From NCBI GenBank assembly GCA_937890005.1, contig CALBZA010000063.1:1-47057 (forward strand): a DNA stretch of 47,057 nt. The letters run 5' to 3'. Source of the DNA: an uncultured Verrucomicrobia subdivision 3 bacterium (GTDB taxonomy: Bacteria; Verrucomicrobiota; Verrucomicrobiia; Limisphaerales; DASXHY01). The stretch's first letter is position 1; each line of letters starts with the position of its first letter. The translations under genes were made by a program, and so were the position numbers. Below the pieces are notes generated by a model that saw only the letters and a list, made by a program, of their open reading frames with translations, was not told the DNA's origin and did no database searches. Shown one piece after another: positions 1 through 10,300 of the stretch.

Positions 1-200
1 CCCAATCCTCTCTGCGTTCTTTGCGATCTCTGCGGTTCAAATTCCGGGAAGGGGAACGCGCCCGCCCTGGGCGCAGCAGATTGCGCCCCGCGATGTGCAT
101 CTAGGGGCGTAAAGTCTTCCATTGCCGCTCGATTCATTTCCGCGCTGGAATGTTCGGCGCGAGGGCGCACCGAACGGCAGCCGGGGCGGCTGCGGTCCCC
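1..200. repeat. ~200 bp dispersed repeat, copy A
   Basis: This is the first of three recognisable copies of one repeat (others at 280-479 and 14532-14730). It starts with a CCAATC...CTGCG stretch and ends at GCTGCGGTCCC. It contains short inverted repeats, including one around 150-174 whose arms (GTTCGGCGCG and CGCACCGAAC) carry one mismatch in this copy. It is at the very edge of the window and may extend further left. No credible gene lies inside; the short ORFs here translate the repeat itself. Class unknown: it could be a REP/BIME-like or MITE-like element. Confidence 0.85.
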
Positions 201-279
201 ATCAAGTGACATGGAAAGCGCGATTGATAAGAAGCCGCCGCACCAAGGTCATGGAACCTGAAGGTTCTGAATGGATGAT

Positions 280-479
280 CCCAATCCTCTCTGCGTTCTT
301 TGCGATCTCTGCGGTTCAAATTCCGGGAAGGGGAGCGCGCCCGCCCCGGGCGCAGCAGATTGCGCCCGGCGATCTGCATTTAAGGGCGTAAAGTTTTCCA
401 TTGCCGCTTGATTCATTTCCGCGCTCGAATGTTCGGCGCGAGGGCGCGCCGAACGGCAGCCGGGGCGGCTGCGGTCCCA
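280..479. repeat. ~200 bp dispersed repeat, copy B
   Basis: Direct repeat of copy A, about 95% alike by eye, separated from it by ~79 bp of unrelated sequence. The internal hairpin is perfect here: GTTCGGCGCG at 431-440 pairs with CGCGCCGAAC at 445-454. A second hairpin has CAGCC/GGCTG arms just after it. The copy ends only 8 bp beyond the stop codon of the minus-strand response regulator at 488, so it lies where the terminator of the kinase-regulator operon would be expected. Confidence 0.85.
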
Positions 480-487
480 CTGCCACT

Positions 488-1141
488 TCAAAGATAAGCG
501 CTATTGTCGAAGGCGAACTTCAAAAGGCTGTGGGTTCCGTGAAGTTTCAGCTTGTTGCAAATGTGCTGACGGTGATTGTCCACGGTTCGGACGCTCAGGT
601 TCAGCAGATTCGCGATCTCCTTGCTGGTGTAGTCCTCAGCGATGAGTTTCAGGATGCGTCGTTCAGCCGGGGTGAGCGCTTCGATCTGAGGCTTGCTCAG
701 CAGAAGTTCCCGGACGCGCTCACTTCTCCGCTGTCCCGCCTCCAGCATCAGGGTGCTGAGAAAGGCTTCGTTCCTTGCGACTTTCTCAAGCGCAGTGACC
801 ACTTCGTTGGCGGCGTTTTCCTTCAATACGTAGGCTTTGGCCCCGAGATCCATTGCCATGTTGAACATGTCCTCTTCGCGATACATCGTGAGCACGACCA
901 CTTTTACCTCGAAGGTGAGATCGCGAATCGCCCGAAGCGTTTCGAGACCGTTCAGTCCCGGCATGTCGATATCCAGCACGACGATCTTCGGCTTGAGACA
1001 GATGATCAGCGGTATCGCCTCGCGTCCGTCGGAGGCTTCACCTGCGATTCTGAAGTTTGGGTTTCGTTCGATGACATCCTTCAATCCGTGACGCAGCAAC
1101 GGATGATCATCGACTATCATGACGGTCACCTGCTCGCTCAT
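488..1141 (-). CDS. NarL/FixJ-family (LuxR-type) response regulator, system 1
   Basis: DNA-binding response regulator of 217 aa, the usual length for the NarL family. Residues ~5-120 form a receiver domain: acidic pair D11-D12, phospho-acceptor Asp57 in the LDIDMPG motif, and a conserved Lys in YVLKENA. Residues ~150-212 form a GerE/LuxR helix-turn-helix (LTPAERRILKLIAEDYTSKEIA). The start codon overlaps the stop of the upstream kinase gene by ATGA (1138-1141), so the two are translationally coupled and the kinase is the evident partner. It closely resembles the regulator at 6682-7341, especially in the HTH, suggesting similar DNA sites. Target genes are not known; the palindrome upstream of both kinase genes is the best candidate site. 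Confidence 0.95.
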   Translation of the reverse strand: MSEQVTVMIVDDHPLLRHGLKDVIERNPNFRIAGEASDGREAIPLIICLKPKIVVLDIDMPGLNGLETLRAIRDLTFEVKVVVLTMYREEDMFNMAMDLGAKAYVLKENAANEVVTALEKVARNEAFLSTLMLEAGQRRSERVRELLLSKPQIEALTPAERRILKLIAEDYTSKEIANLLNLSVRTVDNHRQHICNKLKLHGTHSLLKFAFDNSAYL

Positions 1142-4100
1142 AACGCTGTCGCACTATTGGGAAGTGGCACCTCGACAGTAAGACTGGTGCCTGCGCCTTC
1201 CCGGGATTCCACTGAAAGATTTCCTTTCAAAATTCTCACGCGTTCGCTGATGCCGCTGAGTCCGTAACCGAGATCGTAGGGCTTCGGCGGCGCTTTTGAG
1301 GCATCGAAGCCGATTCCATTGTCCCGCACTGAAATGGAAATCCGGTCCGCTCGTTTCCTGATGACGACCGCGGCTTCGGTGGCTTGTGAATGTTTGACCA
1401 CATTGGTGATCGCTTCCTGCAGGACTCGATAGATGTTGATTTCCGCTTCCGGGTCAAACAGGTCGTCGATCGGTTCGATCCGGCAGGCAAACAGAATGGA
1501 AGTCGTCTCAGAAGCGCGTGTCACCAGGGCGCGAATTGCATGAGTCAAACCCAGACGATCGAGTTGATAAGGTCGAAGTCCGTGTGTGATCTGCCGGATT
1601 TCCTCAAGTGCGGTGGAAGTGGCGCGGGAGATTTCATCCAGCCTGTTCTTCAGCTCCGGTTCCGGCGGGATGTGCCCGGCCATGATGGCCTGATTTTTGA
1701 TCACGAGAAGCGTCTGGCCGAGGCTGTCATGCAGGTTCGCTGCGATGCGACGCCGTTCATCCTCAACCCGTTCCAGCACCCGTTTCGAAAATGCAAACTG
1801 TTCCGATTCCTGACGCTCGAGCCGACGATGCAGCAGCTGAACCCAAAGCAGCGTCACGACCAGAATCAAAACGAGGATGCCAAAAAGCGCGGCGGCGCGC
1901 TTCCAGGTCCACCAGGGCGGACCGCTCACGAGGCTCAGGTCCGTGGCGTCCCGCATGAGGACCGCGACGGTTGAAGCCGCTCCAGACTCGGTGGACGTCA
2001 TGTCGGAACCGTAATCCAGTATGCCCGTCACCTTTACCCGGCTGCCCACACGGACTGCGGGGGACGGTCCGGGTTCTGAATTCATGATCGCAGAAAACAC
2101 CCGCTGCTGCTGTTGCAGTTCGAAAACTGTGAACTCCCGATTCGTCCGGACGCCCAGGAGTGTTGCGAAAGCCTGAACGAGCGTTCCTTTGAGATTGCGG
2201 ATGGAAGATTGGTCCAGGTTGAGAACCGTCGGTTTGAGTTCTTCGTGCTCCTGGGATGGACGCACCATCGCATCAATGAGCACAGGCATGGATTCCGCCG
2301 CATCGACGAAGGCAACCACATTCACTGTGTTTCCAATGTTCGGCACCACTTCTCCGGGCGTCATTTGGACGCGAATTCCTCCGGAACGATCCTGAACGAA
2401 GAACGAGTTTGAATTCTTGTAAGTGATCTGCCCTTCCACACGGATTCGATGTGCCGGATGTTCCATCGGTGAAAGACCGGTCAAATGGACAACCGGTTGT
2501 CGCGGCAATGAAAACGGGTCGTTCTGAGGTTCCTCTTCGACGGCAAAATGGAGCAAGGATGGAGTCAGCAACACAGGCGCTTCAGCCATTCTCAGCAGCA
2601 TCACCCCCCGCACTCGTACCTTTGCGTCGATATAATCTTCGAGCCGCTCCCGTTCCACCCCGGTCAGCCAGACGTGACAGATTCCGTCCCGTGTTGAAAC
2701 GGCCAGCATTCCGTTCGTGCGCACGCCATGGATCACACCTTCGACTTCGACCCACCTTCCATTGATGGCTTTGTCGCGCGCTGAGGCCAGCGGCCGGAGG
2801 ATGGGCGACGGCATGGGCGCCCAACCTACAGTGCCGGCGATCAATGGAATGAGGGTTGGCAGGTCTTTCGTGGTGTCCAGCGCTCCGCCGAGGTCCACCC
2901 GCTGGCCGACTTTCAACTGATCTCCAAATGCCGGATTATCCAGACTGACCCGGACGACGGTCGTGTCTTTCTGCACGAAAATGAAATTGGTTCCAAAGGC
3001 GCTGCCGTTGAAGGTCACTACTCCGCGCGTTCCGAAAAAGCCCTGCATTGGCAACCGATTGGTCGGCGCCGTGGAATCCGGCGGTACGTACATTCGGCTC
3101 GCATGCAATGGCAGTCGATGCAGAATCCCGATGTCTTCGCCTGACGAAGCCCAGATTGTGAGCGGTGGAACGGGTTCATCGACGTCGGGTTCAGGCATGC
3201 TTTCGCAAACACCGTGGATCTCCACCGTTGCATTCAGCAGTCCGGTCACCTGTTCCTGTGACAATCCCGGAACTCGCGCATGCAGGGTCCATCCTCCTTC
3301 AACCAGTTCCAGCAGCGCAACGCCATCCTGCTCTGAAGCAAACCGGACCGTTCCCGAGACCGTCATCCAGCGAAGATTTTGTTCCATTGAAAGCTTTTGA
3401 CCCGGCGCCAGCGGTTGAGGAACGGGTTTTTCTCCCCTGCCAAGAATCTGCACCTTGATTTCTCGAACGGTGAGGATGGACTCGAATGGCCTCGCACCTC
3501 CCAATCCAACCAGATCCCCGCGGCCGTAATTCGTCCAATACTCCCGAAGCACACCATTCGTAATTGTGCCGGCAATGTCTGAGGGAACGCTCCAGGGGCG
3601 GAGATACTGTTGTGAAATCACTTCGCGTTCGAACGAAGGGCCGGACCACGCCACGGCGAGATGTTCGCCACCGGTGTTTTGTTCCATCAACGCTTCGATG
3701 TAATACATCTGGCCGCGTTTCAAAAAGACCGGCTCTGAACGTTGCGAACGGTGCCGCGTCCACTCTCCCGGATCGACCCACTCGAACCGTCCGATCGACG
3801 CAATCTTCTTTGCATTCGCCTGATTCGCGTTGCCGCTGAGCCACAGCTCCGATGAATTGTCGCTGGCGATCCAGAATTGATATTCCCCGTCTGCAGGCGG
3901 CTGGAGATAGGCCCGCATTCGAGTCAGGCGATATTCATCTGTGTCGAAAGGGATTTCAAAATCATCGCGAATCTCGATGCCGGCCGGGCGATAGGGGAAG
4001 TCCGGCCAGGTAGGCAGGTAGGGCGAGCAGTCGATTCCATCAACCTTCACTTTCTGACCCGCCTGAAGCTCACCGGCGTTCCATCGCGCATGCAATCCTA

Positions 4101-4362
4101 CCGCTCCAGTCGCATCCTGCAGGACAATCAAATCGCGGTTCGTATCAACCAACGTGACGATTCCTTCCAGGGAGAAATCACAGCCGCTCTGGAAATCGAC
4201 GCTTTCCAGTCTTCTGAACCCGTCCACGTCTTTGACGCGATGCCGCGCGGCATTTTCAGGGACCGGTTCGGACGCGGTTACATCGACCTGAGCGGCCGCG
4301 AACATCAGAAGTCCGAAGCCGAGGAAAAAGCTTCGCAAGGAGACGTGACGCTGCGGTTTCAC
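1138..4362 (-). CDS. PA14-domain sensor histidine kinase, system 1
   Basis: Membrane sensor kinase of 1074 aa with a GTG start. Order: signal peptide (1-30); an OB-fold-like segment (~48-110); a PA14 domain (~135-275, typical motif EYQFWIASDNSSELWLS), a fold often involved in carbohydrate binding; several more OB-like repeats to ~790 that share a pattern of the type 'RIRVEGQITY...FFVQDRSGG'; a transmembrane helix ~825-844; a NarX-type HisKA_3 region with phospho-acceptor His878 in NLHDSLGQ; and an HATPase domain with N box (QEAITNVVKH), DNGIGF and GYGLSGI. No receiver domain is fused. The ligand is unknown; an extracellular sugar is inferred from PA14. A paralogue of the same layout and nearly the same length is at 7338-10550. 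The start rests on the signal peptide; no good ribosome site is visible. Confidence 0.93.
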   Translation of the reverse strand: MKPQRHVSLRSFFLGFGLLMFAAAQVDVTASEPVPENAARHRVKDVDGFRRLESVDFQSGCDFSLEGIVTLVDTNRDLIVLQDATGAVGLHARWNAGELQAGQKVKVDGIDCSPYLPTWPDFPYRPAGIEIRDDFEIPFDTDEYRLTRMRAYLQPPADGEYQFWIASDNSSELWLSGNANQANAKKIASIGRFEWVDPGEWTRHRSQRSEPVFLKRGQMYYIEALMEQNTGGEHLAVAWSGPSFEREVISQQYLRPWSVPSDIAGTITNGVLREYWTNYGRGDLVGLGGARPFESILTVREIKVQILGRGEKPVPQPLAPGQKLSMEQNLRWMTVSGTVRFASEQDGVALLELVEGGWTLHARVPGLSQEQVTGLLNATVEIHGVCESMPEPDVDEPVPPLTIWASSGEDIGILHRLPLHASRMYVPPDSTAPTNRLPMQGFFGTRGVVTFNGSAFGTNFIFVQKDTTVVRVSLDNPAFGDQLKVGQRVDLGGALDTTKDLPTLIPLIAGTVGWAPMPSPILRPLASARDKAINGRWVEVEGVIHGVRTNGMLAVSTRDGICHVWLTGVERERLEDYIDAKVRVRGVMLLRMAEAPVLLTPSLLHFAVEEEPQNDPFSLPRQPVVHLTGLSPMEHPAHRIRVEGQITYKNSNSFFVQDRSGGIRVQMTPGEVVPNIGNTVNVVAFVDAAESMPVLIDAMVRPSQEHEELKPTVLNLDQSSIRNLKGTLVQAFATLLGVRTNREFTVFELQQQQRVFSAIMNSEPGPSPAVRVGSRVKVTGILDYGSDMTSTESGAASTVAVLMRDATDLSLVSGPPWWTWKRAAALFGILVLILVVTLLWVQLLHRRLERQESEQFAFSKRVLERVEDERRRIAANLHDSLGQTLLVIKNQAIMAGHIPPEPELKNRLDEISRATSTALEEIRQITHGLRPYQLDRLGLTHAIRALVTRASETTSILFACRIEPIDDLFDPEAEINIYRVLQEAITNVVKHSQATEAAVVIRKRADRISISVRDNGIGFDASKAPPKPYDLGYGLSGISERVRILKGNLSVESREGAGTSLTVEVPLPNSATAL

Positions 4363-4423
4363 TCTGTTTCGGATAACAGGTTGATCCCGCGTCTCAAAGA
4401 GTTTTCAAAACCTTCCAGCTCCT

Positions 4424-4439
4424 TGAGTATTCATACTCA
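4424..4439. promoter_or_regulatory. Palindromic operator candidate upstream of kinase 1
   Basis: TGAGTATTCATACTCA is a perfect palindrome (7-bp arms, 2-bp centre) in the divergent region between kinase 1 (start 4362) and the LamG gene (start 4588). A version matching at 14 of 16 positions lies at 10705-10720 upstream of kinase 2. Location, symmetry and recurrence fit a dimeric regulator site; the two NarL-type regulators are the obvious candidates. The operator function is inferred. Confidence 0.6.
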
Positions 4440-4587
4440 TTTGATGAGCAATGTTACTTGCTGCCCCAGAGGGGTGCTCTCGTGTAGAACTGTAAGTCGC
4501 GGTCACCGTGATCAGAGTTGGAGTCGAGAGCAAATGACCGGTGGACGCGTTCGAAAACAACAGTTCAACATAATCAGGTTTGTGCTC

Positions 4588-6483
4588 ATGAGAAAAAAAT
4601 TCGCATTGAAATGGGCCGCGGGGTTCACCGCTGGGGCATTGTTCTTTGCCTTACAGCAGTGTGCTTCCGGTGCAACGCTGGTTCACCGATTCAGCTTCAA
4701 CCAGCCGGATGACGGGATGGGCAACTATGGCGCTTCAATATCCAATTCCGTGGCCGGCCCCGAATGGGATGGCACACTTCCCTATGGAGGAGATTTCGCG
4801 ACGACCCCGAACCAGCTGACACTCGTTGCGGGCTTCGGACAATACGTGCAGTTTCCGCCTGGAATCATCAGCAACTACAACGCTCTCACGATCGATATCT
4901 GGGCCACGGTCAGCAACCCGTGGGGATTCCTCTGGTCCTTTGGCGACACGGACATGGATACAAGCTTCGGAGGACGAGCTGTCTGGCTCCATGCCAATGC
5001 GCGTCTGACAATCACCGATACCATGCCAAGCTGGGGTGGCGAACAGAACGCATACTTCAACACACTTGCAGGTCCCATCCACATCACGGCCGTGATTGAT
5101 CCTCCGACAGGAAGAATGCTTGTTTATACCAACGGCATGCTTGCCGGCATCAACACGGCCGTCACTCGTTCCCTGACGAATGTCTGGAGCATCAACAACT
5201 ACATCGCAAAATCGGTCTTTGCTGGCGATCAGTTGATTGATCTCACGGTGGACGAGTTCCGCATTTGGGACGGCGCGATGAACGGCCTGGAAGTTGCAGG
5301 CATGGATGTTGCCGGACCGGATGTCATTGGCACAAGCGACAGCGTCGGCACGATCACCAATCTCACCGTCATTGTGCCTTATCAGAATCTGGTACAGGGC
5401 GGGCAGCAACTGGCGAGCGTTACTGGACAGGCAACGCTGTTCACGAATGTGATCACCATCGACAACTTCCTCGTCACATTCAGTTCCAGCGATACAAACG
5501 TGTTGACGGTTGACGCGACCGGCCGGATTTCAGCGGTCAAGCCCGGAACCGCAAACATCATTGCGCAATACGGTTCCACGACGGGTTCAATTGCAGTCAC
5601 CGTCTTTCCGGAACCAACCACACTGGTCCATCGGTGGAGTTTCGACGAGCCCGATGGCAGCTTTACGGTTGCGGATTCCGTCGCCGGTCCGAGTGGCGAA
5701 GGCACGTTGCCCAACGGTGGCACGTTCAGCGATGGACAACTGTTCCTGTACGGTGGATGGCAGCAATACGTGAATCTTCCAACCAATCTCTTCTCAGGAA
5801 TGACCAACGTGACCATCGAGATGTGGGCCAGCCATCAGGAGAACCTTCCGTGGAACGCATGGCTGTTCGCTTTCGGAAACATCGTCAATGACGATCACGG
5901 AGCGAACTACCTGTTCGTCCAGCCGCAAAGCGGACGCTGGGTGATGGCTGGGATCGATCCGGGCTGGTCTGGTGAACAGGCGGCGGCACCGGGATTCGAC
6001 TTCTCCGGCCAGACAAACCTGCACATCGTCTGCGTTGCTGCCCCGGGTGGAGGTTATCTGTCGCTTTATACGAACGGCGTCCTCGCCGCGGTCAACAATT
6101 CCCTGACCTGGCCGATGTCTTCCATCGTGAACAATTACAGTTTCATCAATCGTTCACTTTATCCGACGGATCCCTACGTCGATTTGACCGTCGATGAGTT
6201 CCGCATCTACAACGGCGCAATGGGACCTGAACAGGTTGCGCAGAATTATGCTCTCGGTCCCAATGTTCTGGAGGCGCCGAAGCTTTCGGCCGCAATTTCA
6301 GGTAGTAATCTAATCATCACCTGGTCCACCAATCTCACGGGCTTCGACCTCGTCTCAAGCGAGAGCCTCGCACCCGGAGCAGAATGGTCCGGAGTGAACG
6401 CGACGCCTTCCATTTCCAGCGGGCGTTATCAGGTAACCATTCCTGCGACGAATACAGTGAACTTCTTCCGGCTGGTCAAATAG
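4588..6483 (+). CDS. Secreted protein with two LamG-like domains and a bacterial Ig-like domain
   Basis: Exported protein of 631 aa. The start chosen is ATG 4588, giving a clear signal peptide (MRKKFALKWAAGF... ending near CASGA); the reading frame stays open far upstream but that part is the shadow of the kinase gene. Residues ~32-235 and ~345-560 are two related concanavalin-type LamG_3 modules, each opening with LVHR[FW]SF and ending near DLTVDEFRI, so the protein has an internal duplication. Between them (~250-340) is a Big_2-type Ig domain (TNVLTVDATGRISAVKPGTA). The last ~60 residues resemble C-terminal modules of the proteins at 40575 and 45386 and end in FFRLVK. Probably a surface glycan-binding protein with no visible catalytic domain. 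It is divergent from kinase 1 and may share its operator. Confidence 0.85.
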   Translation: MRKKFALKWAAGFTAGALFFALQQCASGATLVHRFSFNQPDDGMGNYGASISNSVAGPEWDGTLPYGGDFATTPNQLTLVAGFGQYVQFPPGIISNYNALTIDIWATVSNPWGFLWSFGDTDMDTSFGGRAVWLHANARLTITDTMPSWGGEQNAYFNTLAGPIHITAVIDPPTGRMLVYTNGMLAGINTAVTRSLTNVWSINNYIAKSVFAGDQLIDLTVDEFRIWDGAMNGLEVAGMDVAGPDVIGTSDSVGTITNLTVIVPYQNLVQGGQQLASVTGQATLFTNVITIDNFLVTFSSSDTNVLTVDATGRISAVKPGTANIIAQYGSTTGSIAVTVFPEPTTLVHRWSFDEPDGSFTVADSVAGPSGEGTLPNGGTFSDGQLFLYGGWQQYVNLPTNLFSGMTNVTIEMWASHQENLPWNAWLFAFGNIVNDDHGANYLFVQPQSGRWVMAGIDPGWSGEQAAAPGFDFSGQTNLHIVCVAAPGGGYLSLYTNGVLAAVNNSLTWPMSSIVNNYSFINRSLYPTDPYVDLTVDEFRIYNGAMGPEQVAQNYALGPNVLEAPKLSAAISGSNLIITWSTNLTGFDLVSSESLAPGAEWSGVNATPSISSGRYQVTIPATNTVNFFRLVK

Positions 6484-6511
6484 GCCCACGAAGTCATTCA
6501 AACGAGGTCAG

Positions 6512-6544
6512 GCCGCCGGAAGTTTTCGCTTCCGGCGGCTTTTT
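6512..6544 (+). terminator. Rho-independent terminator after the LamG gene
   Basis: An 11-bp perfect GC-rich stem (GCCGCCGGAAG / CTTCCGGCGGC) with a 6-base loop (TTTTCG) is followed directly by TTTTT at 6540-6544, 28 bp after the LamG stop. On the opposite strand the hairpin has no T-run, so it mainly serves the plus strand, although the convergent regulator gene ends 137 bp away. Confidence 0.93.
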
Positions 6545-6681
6545 CGTGACGTTGCAACATGGAATGGCGTTGTTGCACCCAGTCGCGTTTCGATCTCGTC
6601 AGCCAAACAATCCCGACAACGAATGCAGACTTCATGAGCCGAAGGCATCGTTCATCCATGCTTCCAGGAAGGAGCGTTCGT

Positions 6682-7341
6682 TCAAAGAGAGGCGCGATGG
6701 TCGAACGCGAAGCGCAAGAGACTGTGCGTTCCGTGCAGATTCAACTTCAGACAAATGTTGTAGCGATGATTCTCAATCGTCTTGCAGCTGAGATTGAGGT
6801 GATCGGCGATCTCCTTGCTGGTCAGATCCTCGCTGATGAGTTTCAGAATGCGCCGCTCGGCCTGGGTCAGCGATTCGATTTGGGGCTGCATCATCAAAAG
6901 GTCGCGAACCTTGTCGCCACGGCGGCGTGCGGCTGCGGACATCGACTTGCTCAAAAAGACTTCACCGCGATTGACCTTCTCAAGCGCAAGAATGACATCC
7001 GTGACTGCATTTTCCTTCAGCACGTAAGCCTTCGTGCCCAAATCCATCGCCGCATTAAAAACGCCTTCCTCGCGATACATCGTCAGCACAACGGGCAGCA
7101 CAGAAATCGATCGCTCCCGAAGTGCCCGAATGGTTTTCAGTCCGCTCAGGCGCGGCATGTCGATGTCCAGAATGATGATTTTGGGCGTCAGGGCTGCGAC
7201 CTTGTTCAGCGCTTCCTCGCCGTCTGATGCTTCGCCCACGATCGCGAACTCAGGATGTTTTTCGATCAGATCGCACAACCCGTGGCGGAAGATCGGATGA
7301 TCGTCCACAACGAGAACGGTTGATTGCGCTTCGTCGTTCAT
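6682..7341 (-). CDS. NarL/FixJ-family (LuxR-type) response regulator, system 2
   Basis: Response regulator of 219 aa, paralogous to the one at 488-1141. Receiver domain with D13-D14, phospho-acceptor Asp59 (LDIDMPR) and Lys in YVLKENA; C-terminal LuxR helix-turn-helix (LTQAERRILKLISEDLTSKEIA). Its start overlaps the stop of the upstream kinase by ATGA (7338-7341), the same arrangement as system 1, so the kinase-regulator pair was duplicated as a unit. The recognition helix regions of the two regulators are similar (SVRTVDNHR versus SCKTIENHR), which makes overlapping DNA targets plausible. Output genes are unknown. It converges on the LamG gene. Confidence 0.95.
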   Translation of the reverse strand: MNDEAQSTVLVVDDHPIFRHGLCDLIEKHPEFAIVGEASDGEEALNKVAALTPKIIILDIDMPRLSGLKTIRALRERSISVLPVVLTMYREEGVFNAAMDLGTKAYVLKENAVTDVILALEKVNRGEVFLSKSMSAAARRRGDKVRDLLMMQPQIESLTQAERRILKLISEDLTSKEIADHLNLSCKTIENHRYNICLKLNLHGTHSLLRFAFDHRASL

Positions 7342-10300
7342 GCGGTAACAGTGCTTTCCTGGAAGGGAGCTTCAACGGTGAGGCGTGTGCCTTCGCCTGG
7401 ACGGGAGTCGATTGTAAAAGTTCCGCCGAGGATGGCGCTGCGGTTTCGAATCCCGACAAGGCCGTATCCAATGTCGCGGCCAGAATCGGGGCATTCCGAC
7501 GGATCGAAACCGCTGCCGTTGTCTCGAACGGAAACAGCGATCACTGATTCGCCTTTTTTGATCACGACCGCCGCCTCGGTTGCCTCGGAATGTTTCACCA
7601 CGTTTGTGACCGCCTCCTGAACAATCCTGAACAGGTGGATCTCGGCATCTTTCGGAAACAACCCGTCAATGCCGTCAACACGGCTCGCAAAAAGGATGGA
7701 ACTGTTCTCGGACGCGAGGTTGATGCATGCCCGGATCGCCTCCGTCAAACCGAGGCGATCGAGAAGCGAGGGATGAAGTCCCTGCGCGATCTGGCGCACT
7801 TCTTCAATGGCCTGACATGTCGCTTCAGAAATCTGGGTCGCGTGTTCTCTGAACTGCTGTTCGTCCGATGCAGATTGCATGGCCGTCAACGCCCGATTCC
7901 TGATGATGAGCAGCGCCTGCCCCAGGCTGTCGTGAAGATTCCCAGCGATCCGGCTGCGTTCTTCCTCAAGCTTTCCAAGCACGTGCTGTGAAAACGCCAG
8001 TTGCATCGCCTGTTCCCGTTTGAGCTTTCGTTGGAGCAGTCGAATTCGGAGCAGTGTCGCTGCAATCACCAGCGCCAGCGTGCTTGTCAGCACGACGACG
8101 CGGGTCCGGGTCCACCACGGAGGACCGCTCAGGATCGTCAAGTCTGCCGGCGTCCGCAGCAAGAGGTTCAATGTGCCGGCGGCAGTTCCCTGAGTCTGAT
8201 TTCGCCTCATGCCGCCCGTGTTCCAATCTCCCTCGCAAATGCCGACGACCTTCAGTCGGCTGCCGATTTCTATCGTCGGCAAGGAACCGCTGTTCTCGGG
8301 AAGGGTTGCGGTAAACACCCGGTGCGGGCCCAGCAGTTCAAGGATTTGATGATCACCCGCCACCTTTCTGGCCAACAAGGTTCCGGTGGATTCGATCAAG
8401 GTGGCGTCCTGTCGGCTTGATGGTCCCTCTGCAAAATCCGTCGGCGCGGCTTGAATGATTCGATTCGACGCCTCTCGCCGCACGAGAACGTCCGACATGA
8501 CGACGCCGGAACTTTGCCGGGATGCAAAACCAACGACTTCGACGGAATCGCCAATCTTTGTCGGGAGTGATTGGGGTTGATGAATCCGAACGGCGCCGGA
8601 ATGATCCTGCACCACAAACACACAACCGTCCTGGTAAGTAATCTCCCCGGCAATTTTGAATCGGTGCAGTGCTGTTCGTTGGGTGGCGCTGTGAGTGACA
8701 TGCGCAATCGGGCTGGCCGGTTTGTCGAAGGGATTGGCCGGAGGACGATTTCTCACATCGACGAATTTTTTGGACGGGACGAGTATCCTGGGCATGCCGC
8801 CGGCATTGGGGAGAAAGATGCCTTGCACTCGAACGCTGGAATCAATCCAACCTTCCAGTTCATCACTGCTGGTTTCGCCAACCCACACGTGCAATGCGCC
8901 GTCGCTGTTCACGACGAGGAGCATCGCGTTCGAGTTCATGGAATGAGGAACTCCGGTAAACTCACACCATCTTCCCGCCTCGTTCGGCGAAGATGCAGCT
9001 GTGAGAGGAGAGGAGATCGGAACAGGCATTGCGTGTTTGCCAAGCTCGGAAATGGTCAAAGGCGCAAGCATGGGTATGTCTTTGCCCGGTTTCAAAGCGC
9101 CTCCAAGTCCAATCCAGTCGCCGACATTCAAGTAGCGGCTGAAGAATGCCGCTTCTCCACCGGAAACCATCTTTGCCGACTCTCCCTCCTGAACGACGAG
9201 ATAGTTCACTCCGGCGACGCAGTCGTTGAAGGTCACCACACCGCGCATCGTGTAGAAGCCCTGTTTCGGAAGGGTGTCGTCAACAGGCGGTGCAAGCGGG
9301 CCCAACTCCCTGTCGATCGAAGGATCGTTGGCGACATTTTCGCTCGTGATGCTGATGGCGCCTGCGTCCTGGACCCAGATAATTCCCGGCTTCCATTCGT
9401 CGTTGGCGTCATAAATGCCTTCGCAAACTCCCTCAACCTGGATTCTTGAATTGGCCAATCGCCGCAGCTGAGCAGGCTCTGGCGCTGGAGAACAGACCTG
9501 CACTTCCTTGCCATTTCCGCGAAGCGAAAGCCACAAAGTGGATTCCTCGTTTCCAACAAACGTTACGAGTCCGTCAAAGCTCACCCAGCGGAAGTTGCGA
9601 TCCTGATTCCACGGTCTTTCGTCGAGAGCTTCGGGAACGGGTTTGCGGCATCTTCCATCGCTCAATTCGCGGATGGCTACCGTTTCCACGCTCAGCATGG
9701 AATTGAATGAATGCGGACCCGAAACACCGGACAAGGTGCCGGCCATGAAGTTCGTCCATACATCGCGGGTCACACCATTTTCAGGATGACCGTTCCTGCT
9801 GCTGTCGAAGGAGGTCAGATAAATGTTTTCTATGACGGCCTGATCCAGTTCCGGGCCGCGCCAGGCGACAGCGAGATGTCCCTCTTGCGTGGTTTGTTCA
9901 TGAATGGCCTCGATGTAGTAGGTTCTGCCCGCTTGAAGCGAAATCGGCACCGACCGTTGCGAAGGGTAACGCGACCATTCCCTCGGCGAAGCCCACTCGA
10001 ACCGCGAGATTGAAGCGATCTTTTGCGATTTCGAAGGAGAATCGTCGGTGCTGAGCCACAGTTCCGAGGAGTTGTCGCTCGCAATCCAGAACGTGTATTC
10101 ACCCGAGTGAGGCGGCGTCAGATACGCCCTCATCCGGGAAAGGTAATATTCTCCCTCGGCGGGCAGCACCTCGAAAGCCGGCAGCGATTCCCGTCGGGAA
10201 GGACGAAACGGATACGCGGGAAATCTCTGAACGTAGGGAAGGCAATTGCTTCCCGTCAGGGAAACACATTGTCCGAACCGCAATCCGGTGTTCTCGAGCG

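Noticed and set aside
122..491. Short ORFs in the repeat copies at the left edge and near 14.5 kb
   Set aside because: They translate the repeat (PPRAQQIAP...) and have no independent coding evidence.
3877..4587. N-terminal extension of the LamG protein frame
   Set aside because: This part overlaps the kinase gene on the other strand and would place the signal peptide internally; ATG 4588 fits far better.
6512..6544. Bidirectional terminator for the response regulator at 6682
   Set aside because: No T-run on the minus strand and 137 bp away, so assigned to the LamG gene only.
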